IMG/VR virus record: IMGVR_UViG_3300043436_004191
Coordinates: 1 to 47,599 of that record
DNA: 47,599 bases
Strand: one strand, 5' to 3'
DNA from: a virus
The notes below the pieces were generated by a model. It was given only the letters and a program-made list of their open reading frames with translations, had not been told where the DNA came from and did no database searches. Below, one piece after another: positions 1 through 9,120 of the stretch; the stretch's first letter is position 1, and every line of letters starts with the position of its first letter. The position numbers and the translations under genes were made by a program.

Positions 1-671
1 TTCAAGCAGAACACATTACTAGAATTATTAATAGTCTAGATGGTACTGCTACTACCGATATCATAGCAACAGGCTCGTTTACGGGGTCATTTACTGGAAA
101 TGGTAGTAGCTTAACTGGTGTTATTGGTGAGTGGGATGGCACTTTGAATGGGAATGCACAAATTACCGGATCATTAACAGTAACAGGTGCTGGTTCGGTG
201 GTAGATTTCACGGCAGCAACTGCAATCAGCGAATCGGCTGTTAATATTACAACTAGCTTGAGAGTTCCTGGTAGTTTTAATACTGATTATTTTCTTGCAG
301 AAAGCGGATCATATAATCTAGAAAGTATGATCAATTCAGGCGGTACTGTTGATATAGATTTAAAACATGCAGCTCCATTATTTATTACACTTCCAGCTCC
401 GGCGCAATATGTTGGATCTCAATATACATTTACATTTCAGAGAAATACTCCAAATGCCAGTGCATATGTTCGTTTTGGCGAAGCAACTACAAGACTAGCA
501 GCAACTGTTGTTGATGTTACCGGAAATTCGTTTATGACAAAAGCAACAACTATAGTTTCATCATCACTAGGAACGCCAACCCCAGAAACAAGAATAGATC
601 TTATTGCAGGAAAGACTTTTTGGCATATGAACATAGTAACGGAAAATGGCAACAATTGGTACTCTGCTTAA
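1..671 (+). CDS. Fibre-like structural protein, C-terminal part (5' end outside window)
   Basis: The frame is open from base 3, so only the C-terminal ~222 residues are present. It begins with Gly/Ser/Thr-rich beta repeats of the GSFTGSFTGNGSSLTGV type, followed by GSLTVTG-like segments and a region rich in small residues. Such repeats are usual in fibre or whisker proteins of large marine phages, where they form trimeric beta-structures on the virion surface. No peptidase or chaperone motif is visible at the C-terminus. The leader-bearing late genes that follow within 15 bases support a late structural role. The exact virion position cannot be told from this fragment. Confidence 0.6.
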   Translation, partial: QAEHITRIINSLDGTATTDIIATGSFTGSFTGNGSSLTGVIGEWDGTLNGNAQITGSLTVTGAGSVVDFTAATAISESAVNITTSLRVPGSFNTDYFLAESGSYNLESMINSGGTVDIDLKHAAPLFITLPAPAQYVGSQYTFTFQRNTPNASAYVRFGEATTRLAATVVDVTGNSFMTKATTIVSSSLGTPTPETRIDLIAGKTFWHMNIVTENGNNWYSA

Positions 672-683
672 CAAGGATAAAAT

Positions 684-1061
684 ATGATACGAGAAGATTA
701 CAACGAACACGAAGGCAAAATGGCAAAACAGGATGCAATGGAATGTGCAGACGATGCTCAAGCAGTTGCTAATATGATTCACGAAACGGATGATTTGCCA
801 GAATGGGTAGAAGCTAAAATAACATTGGCTGCTGAATATATGAACACAGTAAAAGATTGGTTAACATATAATAAAGCTGGTGATGCCCGGTCTGCCATGA
901 AAATGCAATTAAAGGCATTGATGCCAGAACGCATAGAAAAGATAGATGATAAATGGGTTGTATATCCTAGCAAAGGCGGAAATAGATTAGGTACCCACGA
1001 CACTAAAAAATCAGCTTTAAAACAGTTAGCCGCAATCGAAATAAATAAAGGTAAACGATGA
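684..1061 (+). CDS. Conserved T4-type phage protein, two short domains, unknown function
   Basis: 125 residues. The ATG follows AAGGATAAAAT, a good ribosome binding site. The first half is helical and acidic and contains EWVEAKITLAAEYMNTVKDW, a segment I recognise from unnamed proteins of marine T4-like phages. The C-terminal part (VVYPSKGGNRLGTHDTKKSALKQLAAIE) resembles a short domain found at the ends of phage structural or internal proteins. It overlaps the next start codon by four bases (ATGA), suggesting translational coupling. No enzymatic motif is visible. A minor virion or head-associated role is inferred from context only. Confidence 0.6.
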   Translation: MIREDYNEHEGKMAKQDAMECADDAQAVANMIHETDDLPEWVEAKITLAAEYMNTVKDWLTYNKAGDARSAMKMQLKALMPERIEKIDDKWVVYPSKGGNRLGTHDTKKSALKQLAAIEINKGKR

Positions 1062-1471
1062 ATTTATTAAAATACTTGCTAGTAGAACAACGTACGGGTT
1101 GCCCGATTGCAACTCAAGATATGAATGTTAATCTCAAGAATCGAAAAAACGCAATCAATGAATACATGTATGGACCATTGGATCCAAATCAGCCAAATAA
1201 AGAATATTGGCAAAAAATTGCATTAGAATGGAATTTGGACGATATCGAACAAGCAAAGAGTGCTAGATGCGGTAACTGTGCTGCATTTGATATTACAGAT
1301 AAAATGCAATCATGTATTGCCAAAGGTATAGGTTCTGAACCAGGTAGCGACGCCATGGATACTATTAATGCAGGAACATTAGGATACTGTAAATTTTTGA
1401 AATTTAAATGTGCTGCAAAAAGAACATGTAGTGCATGGGTCGAAGGCGGTCCGATTAAATCTAAATCATAA
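1058..1471 (+). CDS. Cysteine-rich phage protein with prohead-type leader
   Basis: 137 residues with seven cysteines, six in the C-terminal two thirds (CGNC, SCIAKG, GYC, FKC, RTC). The order CxxC followed by spaced single Cys and a Trp (SAWVEGGP) recalls high-potential iron-sulfur proteins, but with extra Cys, so metal or Fe-S binding is possible and not shown. I recognise the family from marine T4-like phages, where it has no firm function. The N-terminus MNLLKYLLVE fits the hydrophobic/basic leader ending in LxE that is repeated on other late proteins in this window. The start overlaps the upstream stop by four bases. Confidence 0.65.
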   Translation: MNLLKYLLVEQRTGCPIATQDMNVNLKNRKNAINEYMYGPLDPNQPNKEYWQKIALEWNLDDIEQAKSARCGNCAAFDITDKMQSCIAKGIGSEPGSDAMDTINAGTLGYCKFLKFKCAAKRTCSAWVEGGPIKSKS

Positions 1472-1472
1472 A

Positions 1473-1961
1473 ATGCCAAATAAAATACAAAATATAATTA
1501 ACGAAGATTTGCGAGATTGGTTGGGCACTGGCGACAAAGGTGGTGTTGGCGGCGGAGGATGGGATCGCTACAATTCACAAGGTGATCGAGTCGGAAAATG
1601 CGGAGATGCCAAAGACGGAGATCCATATTCTGCTTGTTTGTCTAAAGAAAAAGCAGAAAAGCTAGGTAAAGATGGCAGAGCTAAATTCGTACGAAGAAAA
1701 CGAGCCGCACAGAAAAAAGGTGGCGATGCAGCAAAAGGCGGAGAACAAAAAAAAGGTCAAAAGCCAATTCGGGTAAAAACGGAACTCGCAGAAAAATTAA
1801 ATTTATTTCTGGAAAAGAATGTTCCAAATGATCCTAATAAATGGTCGTATGCAAAGAGCCAAGCAAAAAAGAAGTATGATGTATATCCCTCAGCATACGC
1901 AAATGCATGGGCTTCAAAAAAATATAAAGAACTTGGTGGAACATGGAGAACAGCAAAATGA
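1473..1961 (+). CDS. DUF5872-like basic phage protein with leader
   Basis: 162 residues from the ATG two bases after the previous stop; an upstream in-frame start would overlap the preceding gene and lacks a better ribosome site. Residues ~25-95 carry GGWDRY, GKCGDAKDGDPYSACLS, FVRRKRAAQKKGGDAAKGGE and KKGQKP, which I associate with DUF5872. The C-terminal ~45 residues (KWSYAKSQAKKKYDVYPSAY, then ANAWASKKYKELGG) form a second conserved block often fused to it in phages and large viruses. It is strongly basic, so nucleic-acid binding is plausible. The N-terminus MPNKIQNIINE ends in IxE like the other leaders. Molecular function unknown. Confidence 0.7.
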   Translation: MPNKIQNIINEDLRDWLGTGDKGGVGGGGWDRYNSQGDRVGKCGDAKDGDPYSACLSKEKAEKLGKDGRAKFVRRKRAAQKKGGDAAKGGEQKKGQKPIRVKTELAEKLNLFLEKNVPNDPNKWSYAKSQAKKKYDVYPSAYANAWASKKYKELGGTWRTAK

Positions 1962-2599
1962 TAACACTTAAACGCATATTAACAGAATCAAAACAACTAG
2001 AATTTAAACGGTTGCCATTAACATATGGATTAACAGATCTGTCTCCTATTATAGATGCAGAAACCATGCAAGAACATTATACAAAACATTATAAAGGCTA
2101 TACTGATAAATTTAATTCAGCTTGTACAGAATTTAATTATACTTCCGATAAACATGGTTTATTAGAGCGAGCCATTGATATTTGTAAAAAATATTATAAA
2201 AAAGATGTTATTAGAAATAACGGCGGTGGATATATAAACCATTTGTTGTATTTTGAAAATATGACACCTAATTATAAACCACCTAGTTCAAAATTAAAGG
2301 CAATGCTAGATGATGCTTTCGGAAGTATTTCTAAATTTAAAGAACAGTTTAAACAAGCTGGACTAGATAGATTTGGTTCGGGTTGGGTTTGGTTGTGTGT
2401 AAATAATGGTAAATTGGAAATATCTACAACATCAAATCAAGACAATCCATATTTTGATAGTAGTATATCAGGAACACCGATATTGGCAATGGATGTTTGG
2501 GAGCATGCATATTATTTAAAACATCAAAGCAACCGGGCTTCATATATCAACGATTTTTTTAGAGTTATTGATTGGCAGGTAGTTGAAACGAGAATATAG
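1958..2599 (+). CDS. Fe/Mn superoxide dismutase with prohead-type leader
   Basis: 213 residues. It would convert superoxide to hydrogen peroxide and oxygen. All four metal ligands are visible: H40 (HYTKHYKGY), H95 (GYINHLLYF), D179 and H183 (DVWEHAYYLKH). The usual NHxxFW segment reads NHLLYF, and the conserved GSGWVWL is present. The catalytic domain starts near residue 17 (FKRLPLTYGLTDLSP). It is preceded by MITLKRILTE, which matches the leaders on neighbouring late genes and ends in a possible protease site after E10. The ATG at 1958 overlaps the upstream TGA; an in-frame ATG at 1943 is possible but would spoil the leader. Packaging in the virion is inferred. Confidence 0.9.
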   Translation: MITLKRILTESKQLEFKRLPLTYGLTDLSPIIDAETMQEHYTKHYKGYTDKFNSACTEFNYTSDKHGLLERAIDICKKYYKKDVIRNNGGGYINHLLYFENMTPNYKPPSSKLKAMLDDAFGSISKFKEQFKQAGLDRFGSGWVWLCVNNGKLEISTTSNQDNPYFDSSISGTPILAMDVWEHAYYLKHQSNRASYINDFFRVIDWQVVETRI

Positions 2600-2608
2600 A
2601 AAAAAATT

Positions 2609-3421
2609 ATGATACGTTTAAAACCATTACTAACAGAAACCGTTAAAGATGCATCTTTTATCGACCGGTTAAAGAAATATGAAAACAGTAAAGGAAATCC
2701 GAGCGGGGGATGGGATCCATCAAAGCAAAAATGGTTTCCACATGGAAGCCCAGAAGGTGGCACTAAAACTATTGCATATGGTCATAAATTACAGTCAAAT
2801 TCTGAATATCCAAACGGAATTACAGATACAGACGCGTCCAAACTTCTAGAACGCGATATTGACAATGCAATTACCAAAATAAAAAATGCATTAAAGATTA
2901 CTAATTTTGATTCGCTTCCGTCATATGTACAGCAAGCGCTTGTTAACGCAACTTTCCGGGGTGAATTAAAATATGGACACACGGCAGTTGGATATATGAG
3001 AAACCGCCAATGGGATAAAGTAGCAAATGAATATTTAGATAATGATAATTACAGATCTGGATCTGATGGACTTAGGGCCCGAATGGAATGGAATGCAAAT
3101 CAATTTCGCAAATATGGTGAAGAACAATCATTATCACAACTAATTCAACTTAAAAATACAGATGTGCAGATAGTTAAGCCAATAGTAAACCCTGGCCAGC
3201 AAATAACTATTCGAATAGTAAACCCATCGTTAAAACAAGTAGATGCGGATTTTAAAGTTGTCGTAGCTCAAATATACAGTAATACCGGGGAGTTAATAAA
3301 AAAACATCGATGGGAAGATATTGAACAAGGAATCCTTCAATTCAATGCCCCAGCAGAAGCTGGTAACTATATTATAAAATTGAATCGATCGGCAACCGTA
3401 CCAGTGCGAGTTGCTGACTAA
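2609..3421 (+). CDS. GH24 T4-type lysozyme with leader and beta-sandwich C-terminal domain
   Basis: 270 residues. Residues ~16-170 look like T4-type lysozyme (peptidoglycan muramidase): E25 (KKYENSKG) as catalytic acid, then T54 and GH in TIAYGHKL, with an insertion between them. The downstream LPSYVQQALVNATFRGEL and WNANQFRKYG segments fit the all-helical lobe. Residues ~185-265 form a beta-rich domain (NPGQQITIRI, then VAQIYSNTGELIKKHRW and AEAGNYIIKLN) whose pattern recalls type A type IX secretion sorting domains or FlgD/Ig-like domains. The first ten residues, MIRLKPLLTE, match the prohead-type leaders nearby. No holin or signal peptide is seen here. It may be a virion lysozyme rather than the lysis enzyme. 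Confidence 0.8.
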   Translation: MIRLKPLLTETVKDASFIDRLKKYENSKGNPSGGWDPSKQKWFPHGSPEGGTKTIAYGHKLQSNSEYPNGITDTDASKLLERDIDNAITKIKNALKITNFDSLPSYVQQALVNATFRGELKYGHTAVGYMRNRQWDKVANEYLDNDNYRSGSDGLRARMEWNANQFRKYGEEQSLSQLIQLKNTDVQIVKPIVNPGQQITIRIVNPSLKQVDADFKVVVAQIYSNTGELIKKHRWEDIEQGILQFNAPAEAGNYIIKLNRSATVPVRVAD

Positions 3422-3460
3422 ATATTTGGAATTTATTATTTATTTATTTATAATAAGTAT

Positions 3461-3694
3461 ATGAATGATAGTAATCAATTAGACCGATTAATAAAAATAT
3501 CAATGTTGTTTCTTGAATCTTTTAATGATACTCATTCTAAACAACAAGTATTAGATTTATTTCCAAAATATTGGAATCTAGAAAAATGCAATGTGGTTTT
3601 AGATAATCTACTAGCATATTGCATACAGTCAGAAAACGAGTTTTGGGAACAAGCAGCTGTTATAAGAAATGTCAAAGAAAAAATTAACTCATAG
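3461..3694 (+). CDS. Small hypothetical protein upstream of ClpS
   Basis: 77 residues, helical and acidic, not recognised. It follows a 40-base AT-rich gap (TATTTATTTATTTATAATAAG) that could hold a late promoter. Its end overlaps the start of the ClpS-like gene by 26 bases in another frame, so the two are probably co-translated. A partner role for ClpS is only a guess from position. Confidence 0.55.
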   Translation: MNDSNQLDRLIKISMLFLESFNDTHSKQQVLDLFPKYWNLEKCNVVLDNLLAYCIQSENEFWEQAAVIRNVKEKINS

Positions 3695-3950
3695 AGGAAC
3701 ATACCAATTAATAATATTTAATGATGATCATCATACATTCGATGAAATTATTAATTTATTGATAAGTTATGCTGGCCATTTGCCGACACAGGCTCTACAA
3801 TGCGCTAGTATAATTCACAATACTGGTAAATATCCGGTAGTAGAAGATAAATATGATGTTTGTTATGACACATACCAATGTTTACTAGAATATAATATAG
3901 TTATGGAAATTATAAAAAAACGTAAATATGATGCTAATTCACACAGTTAA
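3669..3950 (+). CDS. clpS: ClpS-like adaptor of ATP-dependent Clp protease
   Basis: 93 residues. In bacteria ClpS binds proteins with destabilising N-terminal residues and hands them to ClpA/ClpC-type unfoldases. The signature is clear: Y12QLIIFNDDHHTFDE with the N18-D19-D20 triad, and ASIIHNTGK with H50, the residues that form the N-degron pocket in known ClpS proteins. The order NDDxxTFDEVI, then QAxQCAxIxHxxGK, is that of Bacteroidota ClpS. There is almost no flexible N-terminal extension, which in E. coli ClpS is needed for delivery, so the protein might bind degrons or ClpA without delivering. No Clp ATPase or protease is in the window, so a host Clp partner is assumed. Confidence 0.85.
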   Translation: MSKKKLTHRGTYQLIIFNDDHHTFDEIINLLISYAGHLPTQALQCASIIHNTGKYPVVEDKYDVCYDTYQCLLEYNIVMEIIKKRKYDANSHS

Positions 3951-4131
3951 AAAACAATTATTAAGTATGCGTATTGCAGTACTACATGCTACATATCATC
4001 GCAATTTAAAAAAAGCAACTCTCGCTAAAATGAAAAAAAATCTAGTCGACTTTCAAAAATATATTTATAAGTCAGAAGATGCATGGCGAAAAATGGTAAG
4101 ATTGATAACAAAACAAAATTTATATAAATAA
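3928..4131 (+). CDS. Small basic hypothetical protein
   Basis: 67 residues, very basic (many Lys/Arg/His), helical, no known domain. It overlaps the end of clpS by 23 bases; a second ATG directly follows the first, so the start could be 3931. The basic charge would suit nucleic-acid binding, but nothing else supports it. Confidence 0.5.
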   Translation: MMLIHTVKKQLLSMRIAVLHATYHRNLKKATLAKMKKNLVDFQKYIYKSEDAWRKMVRLITKQNLYK

Positions 4132-4142
4132 AAAATAAAACA

Positions 4143-4529
4143 ATGGGTAAAAAAGATGCATATTCGGGAATGGCACCAAAAGACATTTCTACATTAGCAA
4201 TGGATCGATTCATTCGACGAAATGAACAAAAAAATCAATATACACAAACATTACCGGCTAGAAGAAAAGATGATAGTATACCAATTCATATGTGGCCGTT
4301 AAAAGATCAATTGCAATACTGGGAAAATAGATCAGACCAAGACCGATTCCATGAAAAATATATGTCGTATAGTCTCTGGCATGATGAAGTAAAGCGTATA
4401 TCTGGTGTGTATCCGGCAACTTTTTTAGATTATACTTCTAAACTCAAAACGGAAATTCGTGCAATGTATGATCAATGTATGAACCCCAAATTAGCAGTAT
4501 TAGAACTAAGAAAACATGGTGTATACTAA
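4143..4529 (+). CDS. Hypothetical late protein
   Basis: 128 residues, not recognised. It is rich in aromatic and charged residues (PIHMWPLKDQLQYWENR, YMSYSLWHDEV) with no membrane segment or leader. Its TAA overlaps the ATG of the HNH gene (TAATG), which points to coupled translation. Confidence 0.55.
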   Translation: MGKKDAYSGMAPKDISTLAMDRFIRRNEQKNQYTQTLPARRKDDSIPIHMWPLKDQLQYWENRSDQDRFHEKYMSYSLWHDEVKRISGVYPATFLDYTSKLKTEIRAMYDQCMNPKLAVLELRKHGVY

Positions 4530-5086
4530 TGGCTGATAAAAAGGAATATTCTTATATTTATGGCATCGGTCGTAGTTCGTTAAATTTAAGTGAATCTGAT
4601 ATTAGATATGCCATAGAAAATACAAAATCTAATGCAGAGGCTGCTAGATTTCTTAAGGTGTCATTTACGTCGTATAAGAAATATGCTAAAATGTATATCG
4701 ATCATGGTACCGGTAACACATTGTATGATTTACACACTAACCAAGCCGGTAAAGGAATTAATAAGGAGACACCGAATGCAACATCTGGTAGATATTCTAT
4801 AGAAAAAATATTAGCCGGAGAACATCCTAATTATCCTGTGTGGAAAATACGAAATCGCGTATTGGCACTAGGAATTATGCCAGAAGAATGTAGTAGTTGC
4901 GGATATTCAGAAAGGCGTATAACAGATGACACGGTGCCACTTCTATTAGATCATATTGATGGAGATAAAACCAATCATTGTGTAGAAAATTTACATATGC
5001 TTTGTTTGAATTGTTATTATCAACAAGCTGGCAATCCGTTCAACGAGCAAAAGGAACAGTACTGGAATTATAATAATTTATCCTGA
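4529..5086 (+). CDS. HNH endonuclease-like zinc protein with N-terminal helix-turn-helix
   Basis: 185 residues from the ATG overlapping the upstream stop; an upstream in-frame ATG lies deep inside the previous gene. Residues ~20-60 (ESDIRYAIENTKSNAEAARF, then LKVSFTSYKKYAKMYI) look like a helix-turn-helix that could read DNA. The C-terminal half holds CSSCGYSE, then LLLDHIDGDKTNHCVENLHM and LCLNCYY: two CxxC zinc pairs framing an HNH-type beta-beta-alpha core with D-H and N. Such stand-alone HNH proteins are common in T4-like phages and may be homing endonucleases or recombination/packaging nucleases. No intron or inserted gene boundary is evident next to it. Confidence 0.7.
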   Translation: MADKKEYSYIYGIGRSSLNLSESDIRYAIENTKSNAEAARFLKVSFTSYKKYAKMYIDHGTGNTLYDLHTNQAGKGINKETPNATSGRYSIEKILAGEHPNYPVWKIRNRVLALGIMPEECSSCGYSERRITDDTVPLLLDHIDGDKTNHCVENLHMLCLNCYYQQAGNPFNEQKEQYWNYNNLS

Positions 5087-5099
5087 TATATATTAGTAT

Positions 5100-5858
5100 A
5101 TGATTTATCTCAAAAAATTAGTAACAGAAGGTCGATATGATTCATTAACAGGCGCACTGTCTAAAACATTGTTACAGACAATAAAAAACAGTTATACAGC
5201 TATTAATAGCCCAGATGGAAAATTTGCTGGAATTAAGATATATTTTAAAAAAGGCGAAACAGTACCGGAAATTACAGCATCTAATTTCAAAGAAATATAT
5301 TTTCAAGAAGTAGAAAATACTGATATTCCTATAGAATTTTATTTATCACTTAAAGTTCAGTGGATTCAAGGATTTGCTGATCTTCGAAAAGGTGGTGATG
5401 CTTGGAATGATAGCTGGGAAGAAATTCCAGATGATGGCTCTGACCTACCATTGGTTGAAATCCGATTTGAAATTGATCCATCGGAATACCCTGCCGTATT
5501 AAGTGAAATAGCAATGGACCTTCGTGACACTCTTCGACACGAAATAGAACATCTTACTCAAAGCGGTCCGAATTTGATATCAGGTAAATTTATCCCATCA
5601 GATTCGGAATTGAGATCTAAAATAGAAACTGGCGAATTGCCGGCAAAAGAATACTTTATGTTGCCAAAAGAGGTAGATGCAAATATTCAAGGATTATATT
5701 TTTCTGCTAAAAAACGAAGAGTTGCATTTAAACAAGTAGTTGATGAATATCTAAATTTATTTGTTATAGACAATACAATCAGTAAAGAAGATAAACAAGA
5801 AATAGTTAATACGTGGCGGAGACGATTGCCAGCTCTTGGAATCAAACAGGAATTATAA
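5100..5858 (+). CDS. HExxH zinc metallopeptidase-like protein with leader
   Basis: 252 residues. The key motif is H147-E-I-E-H151 in RDTLRHEIEHLTQSG, the zinc-binding HExxH of metallopeptidases; a downstream KEYFMLPKEVDANIQG may supply the third ligand (E). I recognise this architecture from unnamed proteins of marine T4-like phages. The first ten residues, MIYLKKLVTE, fit the leader seen on other late genes, with V in place of L/I before TE. A GATATATATTAG stretch in front may be a late promoter. Substrate unknown; peptidoglycan, host protein or virion maturation are all possible. Confidence 0.65.
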   Translation: MIYLKKLVTEGRYDSLTGALSKTLLQTIKNSYTAINSPDGKFAGIKIYFKKGETVPEITASNFKEIYFQEVENTDIPIEFYLSLKVQWIQGFADLRKGGDAWNDSWEEIPDDGSDLPLVEIRFEIDPSEYPAVLSEIAMDLRDTLRHEIEHLTQSGPNLISGKFIPSDSELRSKIETGELPAKEYFMLPKEVDANIQGLYFSAKKRRVAFKQVVDEYLNLFVIDNTISKEDKQEIVNTWRRRLPALGIKQEL

Positions 5859-6215
5859 ATGGAAGAAATAACTCTTTGCACTACATGTGCTATAGCACTA
5901 GTAAAAGATATTAATGAAGGTAAATTGACTTTAACAGAAGCAAAATACCAGGGAAGAAAAGTTACGCTGAACAAACCAATGCGTACTGGTACTAATGAAC
6001 CTAAAAAATTCAAAGTGTATGTTAAAGACCCGACAACTGGGAATGTTAAAATGGTTCGATTTGGTCATCAAGGCGGTGGAGTCAATCCAGATAAAAAAAC
6101 AATGCGAATAAAAAAGTCAAACCCTGCGCGACGAAAGTCATTTAGAGCAAGACATAACTGTGATAATCCGGGATCTAAAACTAAAGCAAGATACTGGTCA
6201 TGTAAAATGTGGTAA
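5859..6215 (+). CDS. Conserved T4-type phage head-associated-like basic protein
   Basis: 118 residues starting directly after the previous stop. Residues ~27-118 (YQGRKVTLNKPMRT, KKFKVYVKDPTTGNVKMVRFG, NPARRKSFRARHNCDNPGSK, ARYWSCKMW) form a very conserved block in marine T4-like phages, usually unnamed and near head genes. The block starts right after KLTLTE, so a prohead-type cut after E would release it intact. It is basic with a C-terminal Cys/His-containing tip that could bind metal. A head or core role is inferred from family context. Confidence 0.65.
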   Translation: MEEITLCTTCAIALVKDINEGKLTLTEAKYQGRKVTLNKPMRTGTNEPKKFKVYVKDPTTGNVKMVRFGHQGGGVNPDKKTMRIKKSNPARRKSFRARHNCDNPGSKTKARYWSCKMW

Positions 6216-6279
6216 CAAAACTACAGTTTTATTTGTATTTTAACATAAATTTTATTATTTTACTAAAAAAAGTATTATT

Positions 6280-6486
6280 ATGTCTATATCCAATGAAGAA
6301 TACTATGAAGAGTTATTATATAACGCACATCATCTAGGAATTCATGATCATGTGTTACAATTGGCTAGTTCAATTAGAACAAACAATGAATCGCTAGATC
6401 TAGTAGATGCGTACGCTACTGCATTTCATCGACTAACCGAGTATGAATACCCTAAATTTGAAAATAACGAACACCATACGCATTAA
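6280..6486 (+). CDS. Small hypothetical protein
   Basis: 68 residues, acidic and helical with a His-rich C-terminus (NNEHHTH). Not recognised. It follows a 64-base AT-rich gap with no clear terminator. Confidence 0.5.
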   Translation: MSISNEEYYEELLYNAHHLGIHDHVLQLASSIRTNNESLDLVDAYATAFHRLTEYEYPKFENNEHHTH

Positions 6487-6507
6487 TTAATATTGTTGGA
6501 TACTTGA

Positions 6508-6681
6508 TATACAAAAACAATTTGTTGTTGTAAACCGACGATAATAAAGAAATACAAACAACATACAATCAAACGAGGTGTAATACGAAAAGACCAATTG
6601 GATGCTGGTTACTTTGATATGGATTTTTGTGAAACGTATTATAGAATCAAAAAAGAAGTATTCGCATACAAAAAAACATAA
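6508..6681 (+). pseudogene. Open frame without a usable start, possible gene remnant
   Basis: The frame ending at the TAA at 6679 is open back to 6508 and reads like protein (TIKRGVIRKDQLDAGYFDMD, then FCETYYRIKKEVFAYKK), yet has no ATG before 6619. The same frame continues after the stop into the next gene, 63 bases before its first ATG. Either this is the broken 5' part of a longer gene, or a small protein with a rare start (ATA or TTG after CGAGG). Confidence 0.25.
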
Positions 6682-6744
6682 GAATTGTTTCTTGGATTAA
6701 CGCAAAACAATTCTTATACTCATTATGAATTTAAATTAGTAGTT

Positions 6745-7326
6745 ATGAAAAATGATGAAATTGTTATCGGAAAACCTAAACAAAACACCGCGATAACAGA
6801 AAGAAAACAATTTAACGGCCGAACCATACTAATGCCAGTGTATGTGTCAAATCATATTACTGATGAAATGATTGACTTATTTTTATCTAGCGGCCAATCA
6901 ATGACAGTTAATGCCGGTCGTATATCGGAACAGGTAGTACTACCATATCTCGAAAAACATTTTGATAATAAAGGAAAAGTAGTAGATGCGGATGGGTATG
7001 ATCACTTATTCGAAAGTGGTATTCGTAATGAGCATAAAAAGTTAGTAATACGTAAAACTTCCGCTAGCGCCAAAAATATAGGAAAAAACAAGCAAGGCAA
7101 ATGTGATACAATTTCATTTCACCATGCAGGAGTTAACTCAATATTTGTTATTGATTCTAATACATTTTATAAACATGTTATACTAAATTATGACATCACC
7201 AGCAACTGTTGGGATGTAAATTTTTATACAGATATGAAGCTCCAGGGCAAAGGAAAGCGTATAGGATGTAATGCATGGAAAAACACAGAAATGTTATTAA
7301 ATTTTGCAACTAAATTAGAATTATAA
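6745..7326 (+). CDS. Hypothetical protein, weak PD-(D/E)xK nuclease resemblance
   Basis: 193 residues from the first ATG; the frame is open 60 bases further upstream without an ATG. RISEQVVLPYLEKHF, then DADGYDHLFESG and NEHKKLVI give a spaced E, D and ExK pattern as in restriction-like nuclease folds, but this is weak and I would not call it on its own. No leader and no membrane segment. It stands alone before a strong terminator. Otherwise unrecognised. Confidence 0.5.
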   Translation: MKNDEIVIGKPKQNTAITERKQFNGRTILMPVYVSNHITDEMIDLFLSSGQSMTVNAGRISEQVVLPYLEKHFDNKGKVVDADGYDHLFESGIRNEHKKLVIRKTSASAKNIGKNKQGKCDTISFHHAGVNSIFVIDSNTFYKHVILNYDITSNCWDVNFYTDMKLQGKGKRIGCNAWKNTEMLLNFATKLEL

Positions 7327-7349
7327 ATACTTATTAATAATTTTACTAG

Positions 7350-7390
7350 TAAAAATACAGCAGCAAATTTGGTTGTTTGCTGTATTTTTA
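7350..7390. terminator. Strong hairpin terminator
   Basis: TAAAAATACAGCA (7350-7362) pairs perfectly with TGCTGTATTTTTA (7378-7390), a 13-bp stem. The T-run lies in the 3' arm, so it should stop transcripts of the preceding gene; the symmetric A-run would let it work on the other strand too. It isolates groEL from upstream genes. Confidence 0.8.
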
Positions 7391-7416
7391 CTATTATTTA
7401 AATAAATAAAAACTAA

Positions 7417-9042
<1,626 letters not shown>

Positions 9043-9053
9043 TTAATAATTCA

Positions 9054-9104
9054 TTTTGGCTCTTAACATAACTTCGATGGGGGTTCATATGTTAAGAGCC
9101 AAAA
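9054..9104. terminator. Long perfect hairpin after groEL
   Basis: A 17-bp perfect stem (9054-9070 with 9088-9104; core GGCTCTTAACATA / TATGTTAAGAGCC) and a 17-nt loop. On the plus strand the stem is followed by As, not Us, so it is not a classical intrinsic terminator for groEL; it may be an mRNA end protector, processing site or weak terminator. Confidence 0.55.
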
Positions 9105-9120
9105 AAAACTATAAAAAAAT

